Origin: a virus
DNA length: 55,508 nt
IMG/VR virus record: IMGVR_UViG_3300050343_000179
Span: 1-55,508 of that record
Direction: 5' to 3' (one strand)
Below are positions 47,294 through 55,508 of the stretch, piece after piece (position 1 is the stretch's first letter; each line of letters begins with the position of its first letter). The notes under the pieces are model-generated. The model searched no databases. It had not been told where the DNA came from and saw nothing but the letters and a program-made list of their open reading frames with translations. The translations under genes and the position numbers were made by a program.

Positions 47294-47722
47294 TTAATAG
47301 GCAGTAAGGTCTGCTACTTGAGTGCGATAAAGCACTTCGTAATCACAAGAAAATACCCCTGCAGGCTGATCCGCATCAAAGAAATCAAAGTTAGTAATTA
47401 CAGGCTGAATATCAATCGCCAATCCACCCAGAGTCAAATCCGCCATTAACAGTGAGTGCATCGACTGGATCACCGGATCAGCGTCCGTGTAAGCGTTAGG
47501 GGATCGAATGGTCACGATCACTCTTACCCTCATCGTCCAGTCAAGCTTTGGCAGGCTTGTGTTCTGCTGACAGGTGTCAGTTGTTGGTTCAACAATGACT
47601 GCAGGCGACTCAGCTCTAGCCAATGCTGTAACCCTTGATCTATAGACCCTTCCACTCACGCCAGCAGTGCTTGCAAGCGTTGTGGCGATCTGAGCCAAAA
47701 TTTGCTCGCGTCTGGTAGCCAT
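47294..47722 (-). CDS. Tail terminator-like protein
   Basis: A 142-residue protein, MATRREQILAQIATTLASTA and VYRSRVTALARAESPAVIVE, with TMRVRVIVTIRSPNAYTDAD. Matches the tail terminator (gpU-like) fold and its position before the tail tube. Such proteins cap the tail for joining to the head. ATG at 47722 overlaps the stop of the upstream gene. Confidence 0.75.
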   Translation of the reverse strand: MATRREQILAQIATTLASTAGVSGRVYRSRVTALARAESPAVIVEPTTDTCQQNTSLPKLDWTMRVRVIVTIRSPNAYTDADPVIQSMHSLLMADLTLGGLAIDIQPVITNFDFFDADQPAGVFSCDYEVLYRTQVADLTAY

Positions 47723-48006
47723 TAGTCTTTCATCAACATTAACTCGACAAACTTGCCATCGTCCATCAGGTTGGCGCTTCTAACAGTGTATTTGACATCA
47801 TCAACAGTTACCTTGTCGCTATGCAAAAGGTTTCCAAACTGCGAGGTCAAACAGGTCAATTTAAAATCAGTTGTTAGTACAACGCCATCGGCAATAATTT
47901 CGCTAGGCATGTCTAAAATTCCAACGCCCTCAATAGCGCCAGACTTAACGCACACGCCAAAATCATCAATGGCCAAAAATACGCTTAGATCTTCTTCAAA
48001 TGCCAT
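47722..48006 (-). CDS. Head-tail joining protein (gpFII-like)
   Basis: A 94-residue protein, MAFEEDLSVFLAIDDFGVCV, then GVGILDMPSEIIADGVVLTT and VDDVKYTVRSAN. It fits the head completion/connector group by size, position and the barrel-like pattern. I chose the ATG at 48006 because the upstream extension (to 48039) runs into a terminator's T-run. Confidence 0.65.
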   Translation of the reverse strand: MAFEEDLSVFLAIDDFGVCVKSGAIEGVGILDMPSEIIADGVVLTTDFKLTCLTSQFGNLLHSDKVTVDDVKYTVRSANLMDDGKFVELMLMKD

Positions 48007-48037
48007 AAAAAAAAAGCGCCTAACCAAGGCTAGACGC
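48007..48037 (-). terminator. Rho-independent terminator between decoration and connector genes
   Basis: GCGTCTA-loop-TAGGCGC on the minus strand, with one G-U pair, followed by nine T residues. The T-run immediately precedes the start codon at 48006, so the hairpin may also affect translation. Confidence 0.75.
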
Positions 48038-48046
48038 ATACGGTGA

Positions 48047-48418
48047 TCAGGCGTACTTCAGGGCACCAAAAGCGTTGACGCTATAGGTGTGAGTAGAAGT
48101 AGATACTGTTGAAACAGCCTTGATGAAACGCTTGGCGCTTCCTTTGTCGAAAACTAACGTTTGCTTGCTTGCGCTTGTGCTCACTTGAGTGAAAGAGGCG
48201 TCAGAAACGTCAGAATAAGTTCCGCCAGATGTATCAGCTGATTGAATTTTGACATCCAAGGTTGATGTTCCGCCATTCTCAACATCGAGAATCACGCAAA
48301 TGTCGCCTTCGTAGTCATTCAAGTCAACAGCTGTGCCATCAAGAGCAGAGGTGCGTGAAGCTGTTGGTGCTAACGCAAAATGCGAAAGCTTTTCTAAGCC
48401 AACAGAAAGGATGGTCAT
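48047..48418 (-). CDS. Small beta-rich head protein (decoration candidate)
   Basis: A 123-residue protein, MTILSVGLEKLSHFALAPTA, then an Ig-like beta set with VILDVENGGTSTLDVKIQSA and TQVSTSASKQTLVFDKGSAK. The pattern matches small virion proteins close to the capsid gene. A decoration or head-fibre role is inferred from position between capsid and connector. ATG at 48418; overlaps its upstream gene by 4 bases. Confidence 0.65.
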   Translation of the reverse strand: MTILSVGLEKLSHFALAPTASRTSALDGTAVDLNDYEGDICVILDVENGGTSTLDVKIQSADTSGGTYSDVSDASFTQVSTSASKQTLVFDKGSAKRFIKAVSTVSTSTHTYSVNAFGALKYA

Positions 48419-48657
48419 TGGTCTTCTCCAAGGGTTTGCTTTTTACTGGCACGCCGTGCAGGAGGCTTAGGCGGACAGGACGGTGCCTTCGGAGGGCACG
48501 ATGGAGCAGCCTCAACAAGCGGCTCAAGATCTGCGGCCACTTTGGCCTTGTCGCTGTTAATCAGCAGCGTGGCAATGCCTTGCTCGACTTCAACAAAAGA
48601 GCCTGCTTTCACAGGCTCCCCGTTGATCATCACATTGCGTGTGATTTCAACTCTCAT
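48415..48657 (-). CDS. Small head-region protein with Cys-Pro-Pro tail
   Basis: An 80-residue protein. The N-terminal half (MRVEITRNVMINGEPVKAGS, then FVEVEQGIATLLINSDKAKV) is a conserved phage protein type often located next to the major capsid gene. The C-terminal tail has two copies of S-C-P-P-K and a basic end. The function is unknown. It overlaps its neighbour by 4 bases. Confidence 0.65.
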   Translation of the reverse strand: MRVEITRNVMINGEPVKAGSFVEVEQGIATLLINSDKAKVAADLEPLVEAAPSCPPKAPSCPPKPPARRASKKQTLGEDQ

Positions 48658-48662
48658 GAGCT

Positions 48663-50843
48663 TTAGCTAGCGAAGCAGAAGGCAGAAGGCTGCTTGACAG
48701 CAAAGTCAACATCCTGAAGAGCGATAACGCGAACGGTACCAGCAGTAGCGCCAGCGTAAGGATCAACAGTGAGATCCAAGCCAGACCACATGCCCATGAT
48801 GAACATGGAGAAGTCACCGAACAGTGCGTCGTTAGAAGCAAGCTGGTTGGAGACGATTACGGGATAACCGTTGATCTCGTTATCAGCGAAGACGAACTGG
48901 CCGCTTCCAGCGTCCTTCTTAGTGCCTTTCAAGCCGCCACGGGTGGTGGCGTTGACGATGTAGCGAAGAGAGCCAGCGTCAGCGTTACCTGCAGCAACGT
49001 CGGTTTCCATCGCAATGTACTCAAGGAAGGTGCCGGTGCCCGTAAGGGTCTCGGATCCAATTCCGCTCACGTTGGTCAAACCTTGAGGCTGATTGGAAGA
49101 GCCGGTGCCGTAGATAGCAGCGCGGTCAATTTCCAGTGCGATCACACGAGCAAGGTCGTTGCGAACCATGCCTTCAACGTCGATGCTGCTCTGAAGCAAC
49201 AAGCGACGGCTGTAATCAACAAAAGCACCCACAGTTTTGGGTGTCATGTTGACCTGATCGATTGCTTGCTGAGATTCGCTAGGAGCAGCGTTCTCGCCGA
49301 CCCAGTAGGCCGTCGCACTTGAGGTCAATCGCGGAATTGACACATTGCCCTGGAGGCCGGTCAGCATCGTTGCGCCAGCCTGAGCGATTGACAGGCGGTT
49401 ACGAAGCAGATCGATGAAGCTTCCAGCCAGAAGCACATCGTCAACCAAGTCACCACCAGCTGTAGGCGTACCTACAACCAAGTCGCGACGAAGGACTTCG
49501 TTAGGGATAACGATGCCGTTTGAAGAACGCTCGTACTGCTTGGCAGCAGCCTCGCCAACTTCAATTTCAAATGCTGCATCGCGACGAGCCTGAGCATCAC
49601 CCTGGTTAGAGAGATAGTTCAGAGCTTTGACGAAGCTGAAGCTGCGGGTCTCTTTATCAGAAAGCCCAATGTCGTTGGCGGTGATGCTGTGTTCCACGGG
49701 TTGAGTTCCGATTTTTTCGAGGACAGCAGCGCGAGCCTCATCGACAGACTGGCCGCCGGAGATCAATTCGCGTGCAAGGTCGGAGAGGTTATGACGCTCG
49801 CCGAGTTTGTTGATAGACGCAATCCGGGTACGTTCGGCCTCTACGGCCTCAGACCGGATCACCTCCACATCAGTTGTGGTGCTTTCCATGACTTCCTCAG
49901 TCACTGTGTTTACGGGAGATGCGGTCGAAGCCGCAGTTTCAATATCAGAGTCAACGTCCTCTAAAGAACGATCAACTCCAACGTTTACGTCAGAATCAGA
50001 GGTCTCAAGAGAACGTCCAACTCCAACAGTGGGGTCAGCTGGGATAACAGCTAACGAAACCTCGTAAGGCGACCAATTGGTAGCTACGAGGCCATCTTCG
50101 CGCTCCTCCATTTTATCAATGGAGTAGCCGAAAGAAACGCCGCGAAGGATTCCATCGCGAACGTCTTGGAGCACTTCTTGCGCAAATTTATTGCGCGAAA
50201 AGCGCACCTTGGCGTAACCGCGTTTCTTCTCACCATCAACCCAAGCACGTTCGACAACGCCGATCATGCGATCAGGATCATGGTTATAAAGAAGCGGTGC
50301 GCCATCGTTGAGTCGCGAAAGATTCGCAGACTCCATGCCGTGACTCAGGATTTCGTTTCCAAAGTAACGAGCCACGGGATATTCAGAGCTGAATGGAAAT
50401 TCCATGCTCCTTTCGTCAACCATGTTGAAACTTGTTGCTTCAACACGCTTGAACTTTGTACCTTCAAGATCGCGAGACAATTCTTTTTTAGAACTCTCTT
50501 CTGCGACAACATCTGGCACCTCCGTAGTAAGTTCCATTGCGCGTAAGGCTGCGATCTTTTTCAGTGTACTGAATCTATGCCCTGCATAAACATCAGTCTC
50601 ACGCCAACCTTCGCTTCCTTCACGGTAAATTTGAATTAACGCTGCAGGATTTTCTTCCTCGCCATTAATTACAACTTCCGCTCCAGGTACATCAAGCTGG
50701 CCATCGCGGATGATTTTTGTGATCTTGCCCTGTGCGTTTCCGCCAGGAGTGTTCCAGCGCACGAAATCACCAACTTTTAATTCGTCAGGTTCGGCTCTGG
50801 TCTCTTCATCAATTGGAAGATCCATGATTGGTTCCTCAGCCAT
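48663..50843 (-). CDS. Fusion: Tudor-like (HVA1) domain, prohead protease, major capsid protein
   Basis: A 726-residue protein with three parts. Residues 22-100 resemble the HVA1/DUF2945 domain (LKVGDFVRWNTPGGNAQGKI). Residues 125-280 look like an HK97-type prohead protease (S78) with YNHDPDRMIGVVERAWVD (H188) and RGVSFGYSI (S237). After an acidic linker, 435-726 is an HK97-fold capsid (NGIVIPNEVLRRDLVVGTPT, TATAYWVGENAAPSESQQAI). Protease and capsid fused in one chain is known; the Tudor-like front piece is less usual. The chosen ATG overlaps the portal stop (TGATG). The linker holds a small duplication (GVGRSLE, GVDRSLE). Confidence 0.85.
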   Translation of the reverse strand: MAEEPIMDLPIDEETRAEPDELKVGDFVRWNTPGGNAQGKITKIIRDGQLDVPGAEVVINGEEENPAALIQIYREGSEGWRETDVYAGHRFSTLKKIAALRAMELTTEVPDVVAEESSKKELSRDLEGTKFKRVEATSFNMVDERSMEFPFSSEYPVARYFGNEILSHGMESANLSRLNDGAPLLYNHDPDRMIGVVERAWVDGEKKRGYAKVRFSRNKFAQEVLQDVRDGILRGVSFGYSIDKMEEREDGLVATNWSPYEVSLAVIPADPTVGVGRSLETSDSDVNVGVDRSLEDVDSDIETAASTASPVNTVTEEVMESTTTDVEVIRSEAVEAERTRIASINKLGERHNLSDLARELISGGQSVDEARAAVLEKIGTQPVEHSITANDIGLSDKETRSFSFVKALNYLSNQGDAQARRDAAFEIEVGEAAAKQYERSSNGIVIPNEVLRRDLVVGTPTAGGDLVDDVLLAGSFIDLLRNRLSIAQAGATMLTGLQGNVSIPRLTSSATAYWVGENAAPSESQQAIDQVNMTPKTVGAFVDYSRRLLLQSSIDVEGMVRNDLARVIALEIDRAAIYGTGSSNQPQGLTNVSGIGSETLTGTGTFLEYIAMETDVAAGNADAGSLRYIVNATTRGGLKGTKKDAGSGQFVFADNEINGYPVIVSNQLASNDALFGDFSMFIMGMWSGLDLTVDPYAGATAGTVRVIALQDVDFAVKQPSAFCFAS

Positions 50844-52324
50844 CACTCAACCTCCTCTGGGAGTTCATCAATAATGTCACGGTCAAGTTCAACATTAAGT
50901 TCTTCGGCTGCTTGCTGTTCACGAGAGAACTCAGTGAGGTTATCAAAGAAGTCTCCGCCAAGCTTCGCGACTATCTGAGCTTTGGTCATATAACCAGCCT
51001 GCTCCATCTGGCGGTAAGCCTTTGCTTCCTTCAATGGATCAACCCAATCCCATCCGCGTGCCATCCATCGTGGAGTGTCGTAACGCTCAGGCCGTGCGTC
51101 GTAATCGTCAAAAGGCAGTTCACCGGCTAATACAGCAAGGTCAAGCCATTCGCGAAACACACGATTATGAAAATTTTCAATCAAATAAGACTGAATAACC
51201 TTCCAATGCTCGCGATCTTCAAGCAAACTCAGTCTGCTGCTGCTGTAATTCGTCTCGCTAAAATCACGACTCAGCGTCTCGTAAGAACAACCAAAACCTG
51301 ACGCAAAACGCCGAACCTTATTTTTCACAAACATCTCGTACTGCTGATCAGGCGAGCTGATGTTTGGCACGCTTACGTTCTGGCCAGGCTCTAGATATTT
51401 CCACATGCCAGGCTCAAACTCGCTAATCCTGCGGTCAGCCTCGACATCATCGCCTTCAAGTTCGCCTTCTGGGCTTGTGACGAATCCCATCACAGAAGCT
51501 CCAGCACGGGCACGAATCACAGCGGCCTCCTCGTAACCCTGTAACTGATGAGCATCAGCCATCACTGAATGAAACCAAGGCACTCCGCGATGCTGTTGCG
51601 GACGCTCTGGAATAAACAGGTGAATTACGTCTTCCGCAGGCAGAAAAACATGCTTATCGCCTTTCTGAGGTGCATTTTGGAACCAATAGTCACCAGGATG
51701 ACGAGTTAAGAACGCATAGCGAACAGGACGACCCCATTCATTGATCTCAACGCCCATCCTCCACTCGTTGAGCTTCGCAAGCGTTGGTCCTTGATACTCC
51801 TCGTCGAGAACATCTGACTCGATCATCTCAAGTGCTAGTGGCACCCTGCTACCACCAAATGGGCGACGAATAATGCGGAATAACGCCTCACCTGACTCAG
51901 GCAAAGCACCAGTCGCCAGCCATTCCATCATGTGGAAGCTATGCCGTCCCGCAACATCGCAATACTGCGCACGGGTCCATAAATGCCACTTTTCCTCGAT
52001 CAGCCGATTGATTGCTTCACTAGGCTTCCGGCCCCGAACCTGCTGGACCTGGGACTGAAGCTTGATGCCACTGCCAACAACATTGACCTGAGTGGTGCGC
52101 TTAGCCTGTTTTGCATACGGATTATTCCGTACCATCTCACGCGAACGGTCGCGCAACTTGCTCAAGCTATTGCGAATTTCCGCGTCAGCACTGGCCCTAG
52201 TGCTCATCCAGTCGCTAGTAAGACGCGAAACAATCGCACCCGCATAACTACGGCGACGGCGAGGTTGCTCGCGAGGGACTCGTTGCAATCCGAGCGTTCT
52301 TAGAAATCGTGTACGGAGTCCCAT
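50843..52324 (-). CDS. Portal protein (lambda family)
   Basis: A 493-residue portal, the ring at the packaging vertex. The landmarks are SKLRDRSREMVRNNPYAKQA, TRAQYCDVAGRHSFHMMEW, VIHLFIPERPQQHRGVPWFH and GCSYETLSRDFSETNYSSSR, which are the lambda-type portal segments (RAR...NPYA; RGVPW; lsrDfs..NYSS.R). It directly follows the gpW-like gene and precedes the protease-capsid fusion. ATG at 52324, overlapping the previous stop. Confidence 0.92.
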   Translation of the reverse strand: MGLRTRFLRTLGLQRVPREQPRRRRSYAGAIVSRLTSDWMSTRASADAEIRNSLSKLRDRSREMVRNNPYAKQAKRTTQVNVVGSGIKLQSQVQQVRGRKPSEAINRLIEEKWHLWTRAQYCDVAGRHSFHMMEWLATGALPESGEALFRIIRRPFGGSRVPLALEMIESDVLDEEYQGPTLAKLNEWRMGVEINEWGRPVRYAFLTRHPGDYWFQNAPQKGDKHVFLPAEDVIHLFIPERPQQHRGVPWFHSVMADAHQLQGYEEAAVIRARAGASVMGFVTSPEGELEGDDVEADRRISEFEPGMWKYLEPGQNVSVPNISSPDQQYEMFVKNKVRRFASGFGCSYETLSRDFSETNYSSSRLSLLEDREHWKVIQSYLIENFHNRVFREWLDLAVLAGELPFDDYDARPERYDTPRWMARGWDWVDPLKEAKAYRQMEQAGYMTKAQIVAKLGGDFFDNLTEFSREQQAAEELNVELDRDIIDELPEEVE

Positions 52325-52911
52325 CAGCTTCTATTAAACCGGACGTAGAGATTATGCGGATCGCCAAGGCCAGAGGCAATCAATTTGGCTTTATTCTCCT
52401 TCGCCACAATAGACTTCAATCTTGACTCAAGTTCAAGCAATTCCGAAAGATCATATCGCTTTAAATTACGACTTCCGATTTTGTACTCAGCGACAGCACC
52501 GCCAGAAACGATGGACCTGATTGCTGCTTTTACCGCATCAAGATCTTTCTGCGCCTGTGTCCTGCCATCAAAAGCTCCAGGTGTGCCCGTGTAGGCCAAT
52601 GACGGGCGAACCTCAACTTGACCTCGGCTGTATTCCTGAACAGTGTTATCGCTTGCCTTGGTTAAGACTGCTTGAAAAAACCAGCCGGGATTGGCGATCA
52701 TTGAGCCACTAACGGCAGAAGATAAAGTTGTCTTCCAGCCGCTGTTATAGGCAACTGCTGTTGCTGTAACGCCCTCTGATTCAGCGTTTAGACGAAAATA
52801 ATAAACTAAAGAATGAGTGGAGCTGGTTACAGCATCGCCAAACACGTCAACAGTCTCGGCATCAACCCATACCGCATCCACGCCGCTTGTTATGGATGGA
52901 GGGATTGCCAT
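52324..52911 (-). CDS. Head-tail connector with gpW-like C-terminus
   Basis: A 195-residue protein. The N-terminal part (about 1-105) is beta-rich, opening MAIPPSITSGVDAVWVDAET. The C-terminal region (about 118-190) has LDAVKAAIRSIVSGGAVAEY and KIGSRNLKRYDLSELLELES, the pattern of the gpW-type adaptor (YxIGxRxxkrxxlxeLlxL). It is therefore a beta domain joined to a gpW-like domain, filling the head completion position between terL and portal. Confidence 0.7.
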   Translation of the reverse strand: MAIPPSITSGVDAVWVDAETVDVFGDAVTSSTHSLVYYFRLNAESEGVTATAVAYNSGWKTTLSSAVSGSMIANPGWFFQAVLTKASDNTVQEYSRGQVEVRPSLAYTGTPGAFDGRTQAQKDLDAVKAAIRSIVSGGAVAEYKIGSRNLKRYDLSELLELESRLKSIVAKENKAKLIASGLGDPHNLYVRFNRS

Positions 52912-52946
52912 CTACATAAGTCACTTGATATTGAGCAGTCTAACTC

Positions 52947-54806
52947 TTACCACTGATTAACGAAACTTTTCTGAGTTCGCTTAGCCGAAACTGCACGCTT
53001 GGACTCTTTCCGCTCTTCAGGTGTTCTTTCCATCTGGTCCCACAACGTTCTGCGGTCTTTGATTTGATACACGCGATTTAAGGCCGCGTAAGCATAAACA
53101 AGCTCGTCCAATGCTTCGTTTCTTGCGCTGCTCTTTTTTACCCAGATTCGCTCAGGAAATCCATTCCTGAATCTGAGCACCTGTTTTTCTGCAGTCAACT
53201 CCTCGAAATAATCTTTATCAACCGTTGGATAAAAATGCAAATACCCTGGGCCGACATCGTTGTGCTTCAATCTGCCGAACAGCAGTGACTTGATCGTGTC
53301 CGATCCAACAGGGAAAACCTGAGCACCTTTCTTGAGGGTCTTGCCCTGCGCATTCAGGTCAACCTTGCTCGCCTTGCCAATTGGCGGCTTGTTCTTGGTT
53401 GACATGCCCTTAATTGCAACAACACCCAAGCTCTGACGCTCTCTTGCGTATTGGTACACCTCACTGGTGTGGTGACCACCAGAGTCAATTGCTACCACCA
53501 TTGGCTTCAACTCACGACCATCTTCAGACTCATATGGAGTTTGCACAATCTCATCCAATTGCTTCCACACTTCCTTGCGTGACGGATCACCGTAAATTTT
53601 CACCCTATCGATCAGCCAACCTTGCTCCTCACGGCCCCATCCCCAAACACTGAGCGACAAGCGGTCGTCCTGGGTGTCGCAGCCAACAGTGAGCAACAAT
53701 GCCCCTGAAGGCAGCACACCCTGCTTGTAATTTTCTTCAGCTGAACGTTCGCTAAGAGCATCTGCGCCCACCTTGGACGCATATTCGTCCTCCCACGTTT
53801 CTCCGAGGACAGTGTTGACGAATGTCTTTAACTGCTCTGCGTCGTTCTTCGCATCAAGAAACTCCTCGACCAGCGTTGACCAGCTTGCGTTTGGGCTGTA
53901 GCTGTACGCCGCCCAGATATGAAACGAGACGTGCTTACCATTGCCAGGCGCGGTGGGCCGCCACTCACCGCGTTCAACCATCCAACGCTTCTTCGCTGCT
54001 GGGATCCATACGCCACAGCCTTCGCAGCAGTAACTAGCTGTGTCAGGGTCGTTGTCGTGCCACTTCATGTTTGCCCATTTCAAATACTGCATATGTCCGC
54101 AGTCAGGGCACGGCACGAAATAGCGCCTTTGATCACCCTGTAGAAACATTCGCTCGACACGGCTGAAATCTTTAACCGTTGGCGTTGACCCCGCCACGAT
54201 TTTTCTGTTCCAGTAATACTCAGTACGCCTAATCCCAAGCTTGATCTGATCGCCCTCGGTGCCAGCTGAAGGTGGATAGCCATCAACCTCATCAAATAGC
54301 ACCACTCGCCTGCTCACGCGCCTAAATCCACGCGGACTGTTAGCGCCAACCAAGCTCAAGCTCCCGCCAGGGAATTGCTTCTGCAGGATCGTGTTGGCTC
54401 CGTCTTTTGACTTGGCCTCGCTCACTACACCTTTAAGGCAAGGCGTGTCGCGCAACATTGGCGCGATCTCTTCCTTTGAATAGCCCTGTGCATCCTCAAT
54501 CGTGGGCTGCACAATCATGATCGGACATGGATCCTGGTGAATATGAAAAGCCGCGACGTGATTAAGAATTTTGCTGTACCCGACACGGGCACTTTTCATC
54601 ACGCTGATCTGCTCGATCTTCGGATTAGTGATTGCATCCATTATTCCTTTCTGATATGGCAGCGTGTGCCATCTACCGCCTTCTGCGCTTGATTCTGCGC
54701 TTAAATACGCATAAGAGTCCGCCCACTCACTTAAAGTCATCTTCTTTGGCGGTTTAAACGCTAAAGCGGCTGACTTTCTTAGTTTTTCTACGTTATTCGC
54801 TGTCAC
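52947..54806 (-). CDS. terL: Terminase large subunit, GpA family
   Basis: A 619-residue packaging motor and nuclease. The ATPase has the degenerate Walker A of GpA proteins (KSARVGYSK, 71-79) and Walker B VVLFDEVD (168-175). A zinc knuckle CPDCGH/CCEGCG lies at about 233-264. The nuclease domain has VGCDTQDDRL (D377), VVAIDSGGHHTSEVY and ALDELVYAYAAL. GpA terminases cut at cos. The start is GTG 54806, overlapping terS by 14 bases; no better in-frame start is seen. Confidence 0.93.
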   Translation of the reverse strand: MTANNVEKLRKSAALAFKPPKKMTLSEWADSYAYLSAESSAEGGRWHTLPYQKGIMDAITNPKIEQISVMKSARVGYSKILNHVAAFHIHQDPCPIMIVQPTIEDAQGYSKEEIAPMLRDTPCLKGVVSEAKSKDGANTILQKQFPGGSLSLVGANSPRGFRRVSRRVVLFDEVDGYPPSAGTEGDQIKLGIRRTEYYWNRKIVAGSTPTVKDFSRVERMFLQGDQRRYFVPCPDCGHMQYLKWANMKWHDNDPDTASYCCEGCGVWIPAAKKRWMVERGEWRPTAPGNGKHVSFHIWAAYSYSPNASWSTLVEEFLDAKNDAEQLKTFVNTVLGETWEDEYASKVGADALSERSAEENYKQGVLPSGALLLTVGCDTQDDRLSLSVWGWGREEQGWLIDRVKIYGDPSRKEVWKQLDEIVQTPYESEDGRELKPMVVAIDSGGHHTSEVYQYARERQSLGVVAIKGMSTKNKPPIGKASKVDLNAQGKTLKKGAQVFPVGSDTIKSLLFGRLKHNDVGPGYLHFYPTVDKDYFEELTAEKQVLRFRNGFPERIWVKKSSARNEALDELVYAYAALNRVYQIKDRRTLWDQMERTPEERKESKRAVSAKRTQKSFVNQW

Positions 54807-55350
54807 CAGCTAAATCTTCTAAGGCTTCGCGCACAATATCATCTAAAACACCAATAGCGTCTGTGTCTAAGTCTGGTATCCGCTGTTTTGCCTTGGTTGG
54901 TATCCCTAATAGCTTTGTTCTTGCGCGGGTGATAATTTCTGACCACTCCAACGCGATGTCTTCTGCTTTGACCAAGAGTCCCTCTTTTTGTTGTCGGTCA
55001 AGTTCAAGCAATTCTGCCTTTAAGTGCTCCGTTCGCGCACGGGATTCGTCATAGTCGGGGATCGACTCCTGAGTCTTGCTGATCCTTGGCTGCTCCGATC
55101 CTGAAGCCATCCTCTCCTCGCGACTGCGCAAAGGCTTCTTTTCTTTGCCTTGCCCGGCGGCTTTAGGGCCGATACCAATTCTCGTTTGAGTGTTTCTAGC
55201 CCATTCCTCTCGCATTGTTTCGCTATCCACAACAGGCTTGCCAGATGAGTCTTTCTTGACCGATAATCTTCCGCTTTTTACTGCTGCGTATACGGCTTCG
55301 GGTGATACGCCCAATGCGCGTGCGGCTTCGGACCTGCTTATTAACGCCAT
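54793..55350 (-). CDS. terS: Terminase small subunit, Nu1-like
   Basis: A 185-residue DNA-recognition subunit. The N-terminal winged HTH ISRSEAARALGVSPEAVYAA is typical of Nu1, and the C-terminal helix (YDESRARTEHLKAELLELDR, then SEIITRARTKLLGIPTKAKQ) is the usual TerL-binding part. It heads the late operon. The upstream 158 bp to the window end would hold cosB-like sites. Confidence 0.88.
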   Translation of the reverse strand: MALISRSEAARALGVSPEAVYAAVKSGRLSVKKDSSGKPVVDSETMREEWARNTQTRIGIGPKAAGQGKEKKPLRSREERMASGSEQPRISKTQESIPDYDESRARTEHLKAELLELDRQQKEGLLVKAEDIALEWSEIITRARTKLLGIPTKAKQRIPDLDTDAIGVLDDIVREALEDLAGDSE

Positions 55351-55497
55351 GATGTAAATACGTTGAAGAAAATATAGCGCACACTAAAAAAAGATGCTAA
55401 GATGTCCGGTTTCGTTTTTTCGATCCTTGGGCGAAGTGTGTTTTCATTTATTTAATCGAAACAACTTTCGTGGGCGATGCCTAGGAAAATAGTGTGC
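55351..55497. promoter_or_regulatory. Late promoter and cos-proximal region
   Basis: On the minus strand TTAGCA (plus 55395-55400) and TATATT (plus 55371-55376) are 18 bp apart, about 20 bp before the terS start; this may drive the late operon. GCACACTA (about 55379) and TAGTGTGC (about 55490) form a perfect 8-bp inverted repeat spanning the region. There is no gene. Confidence 0.4.
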
Positions 55498-55508
55498 ATC
55501 GAATGACC
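55498..55508. repeat. Right copy of 11-bp terminal direct repeat
   Basis: ATCGAATGACC ends the window exactly as it begins. It lies 148 bp upstream of terS, a lambda-like distance for cos, and terL is of the cos-cutting GpA family. Confidence 0.7.

Noticed and set aside
1-55508. Photosynthesis genes, integrase, DNA polymerase, tail sheath
   Set aside because: None could be recognised among the proteins read; only an NblA-like candidate relates to light harvesting.

Overview
The window looks like a complete genome of a tailed double-stranded DNA phage with a long non-contractile (siphovirus-like) tail. Its first and last 11 bases are identical, and the head and tail genes form one continuous late operon in lambda order: terS, GpA-type terL, gpW-like connector, portal, protease-capsid, head-tail joining proteins, tail terminator, tail tube, G/GT chaperones, tape measure, gpJ-like hub, fibres. 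I see no sheath, baseplate wedge, integrase or DNA polymerase gene. The host is probably a unicellular cyanobacterium. The supporting signs are a perfect match to the cyanobacterial LexA box, a ThyX active site of the THR type that I recall from picocyanobacteria and their phages, a 60-residue NblA-like protein, cyanophage-style fibre proteins, and many starts without a Shine-Dalgarno sequence. The host assignment is an inference.

Layout. (1) Positions 1-720 are non-coding: an AT-rich stretch, a 402-bp GC-rich minisatellite of 21 units, and a leftward terminator. (2) Positions 724-9492 are leftward genes: small accessory proteins, a dNMP kinase, a DNA-ligase-like fragment, an NblA-like protein and a large AEP primase-helicase. 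Two non-coding islands interrupt them. The island at 2416-3033 carries a Fur box, a candidate small RNA, a LexA box and repeats. The island around 6450-6700 looks like a replication origin. (3) Positions 9687-18360 are a compact rightward operon, with many start and stop codons overlapping. It encodes a DEAD-like helicase, VRR-NUC nuclease, DnaQ-like exonuclease, RecE-like nuclease, a recombination-associated protein, an SSB-like protein, ThyX and many micro-proteins. One gene, 17469-17669, points the wrong way and sits inside a perfect 14-bp inverted repeat. (4) Positions 18357-55350 are the leftward late operon, starting from terS at the right end and finishing with lysis genes, a dCTP deaminase-like protein and an HNH endonuclease.

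How it works together. The primase-helicase, helicase, nucleases and SSB would copy and recombine the genome with the host polymerase. ThyX, the dNMP kinase and the deaminase would supply dTTP precursors. Nu1/GpA terminase would cut at a cos site, for which the 11-bp terminal repeat about 150 bp upstream of terS is the natural candidate. The tail chaperone is made by -1 frameshifting at G GGA AAC. The most unusual material is the control region at 2600-3030 (iron and SOS boxes plus a possible sRNA), the inverted cassette at 17436-17684, the origin-like region at 6450-6700, and two reading-frame breaks (tape measure; ORF at 1750-1952) that are either biological or assembly errors.
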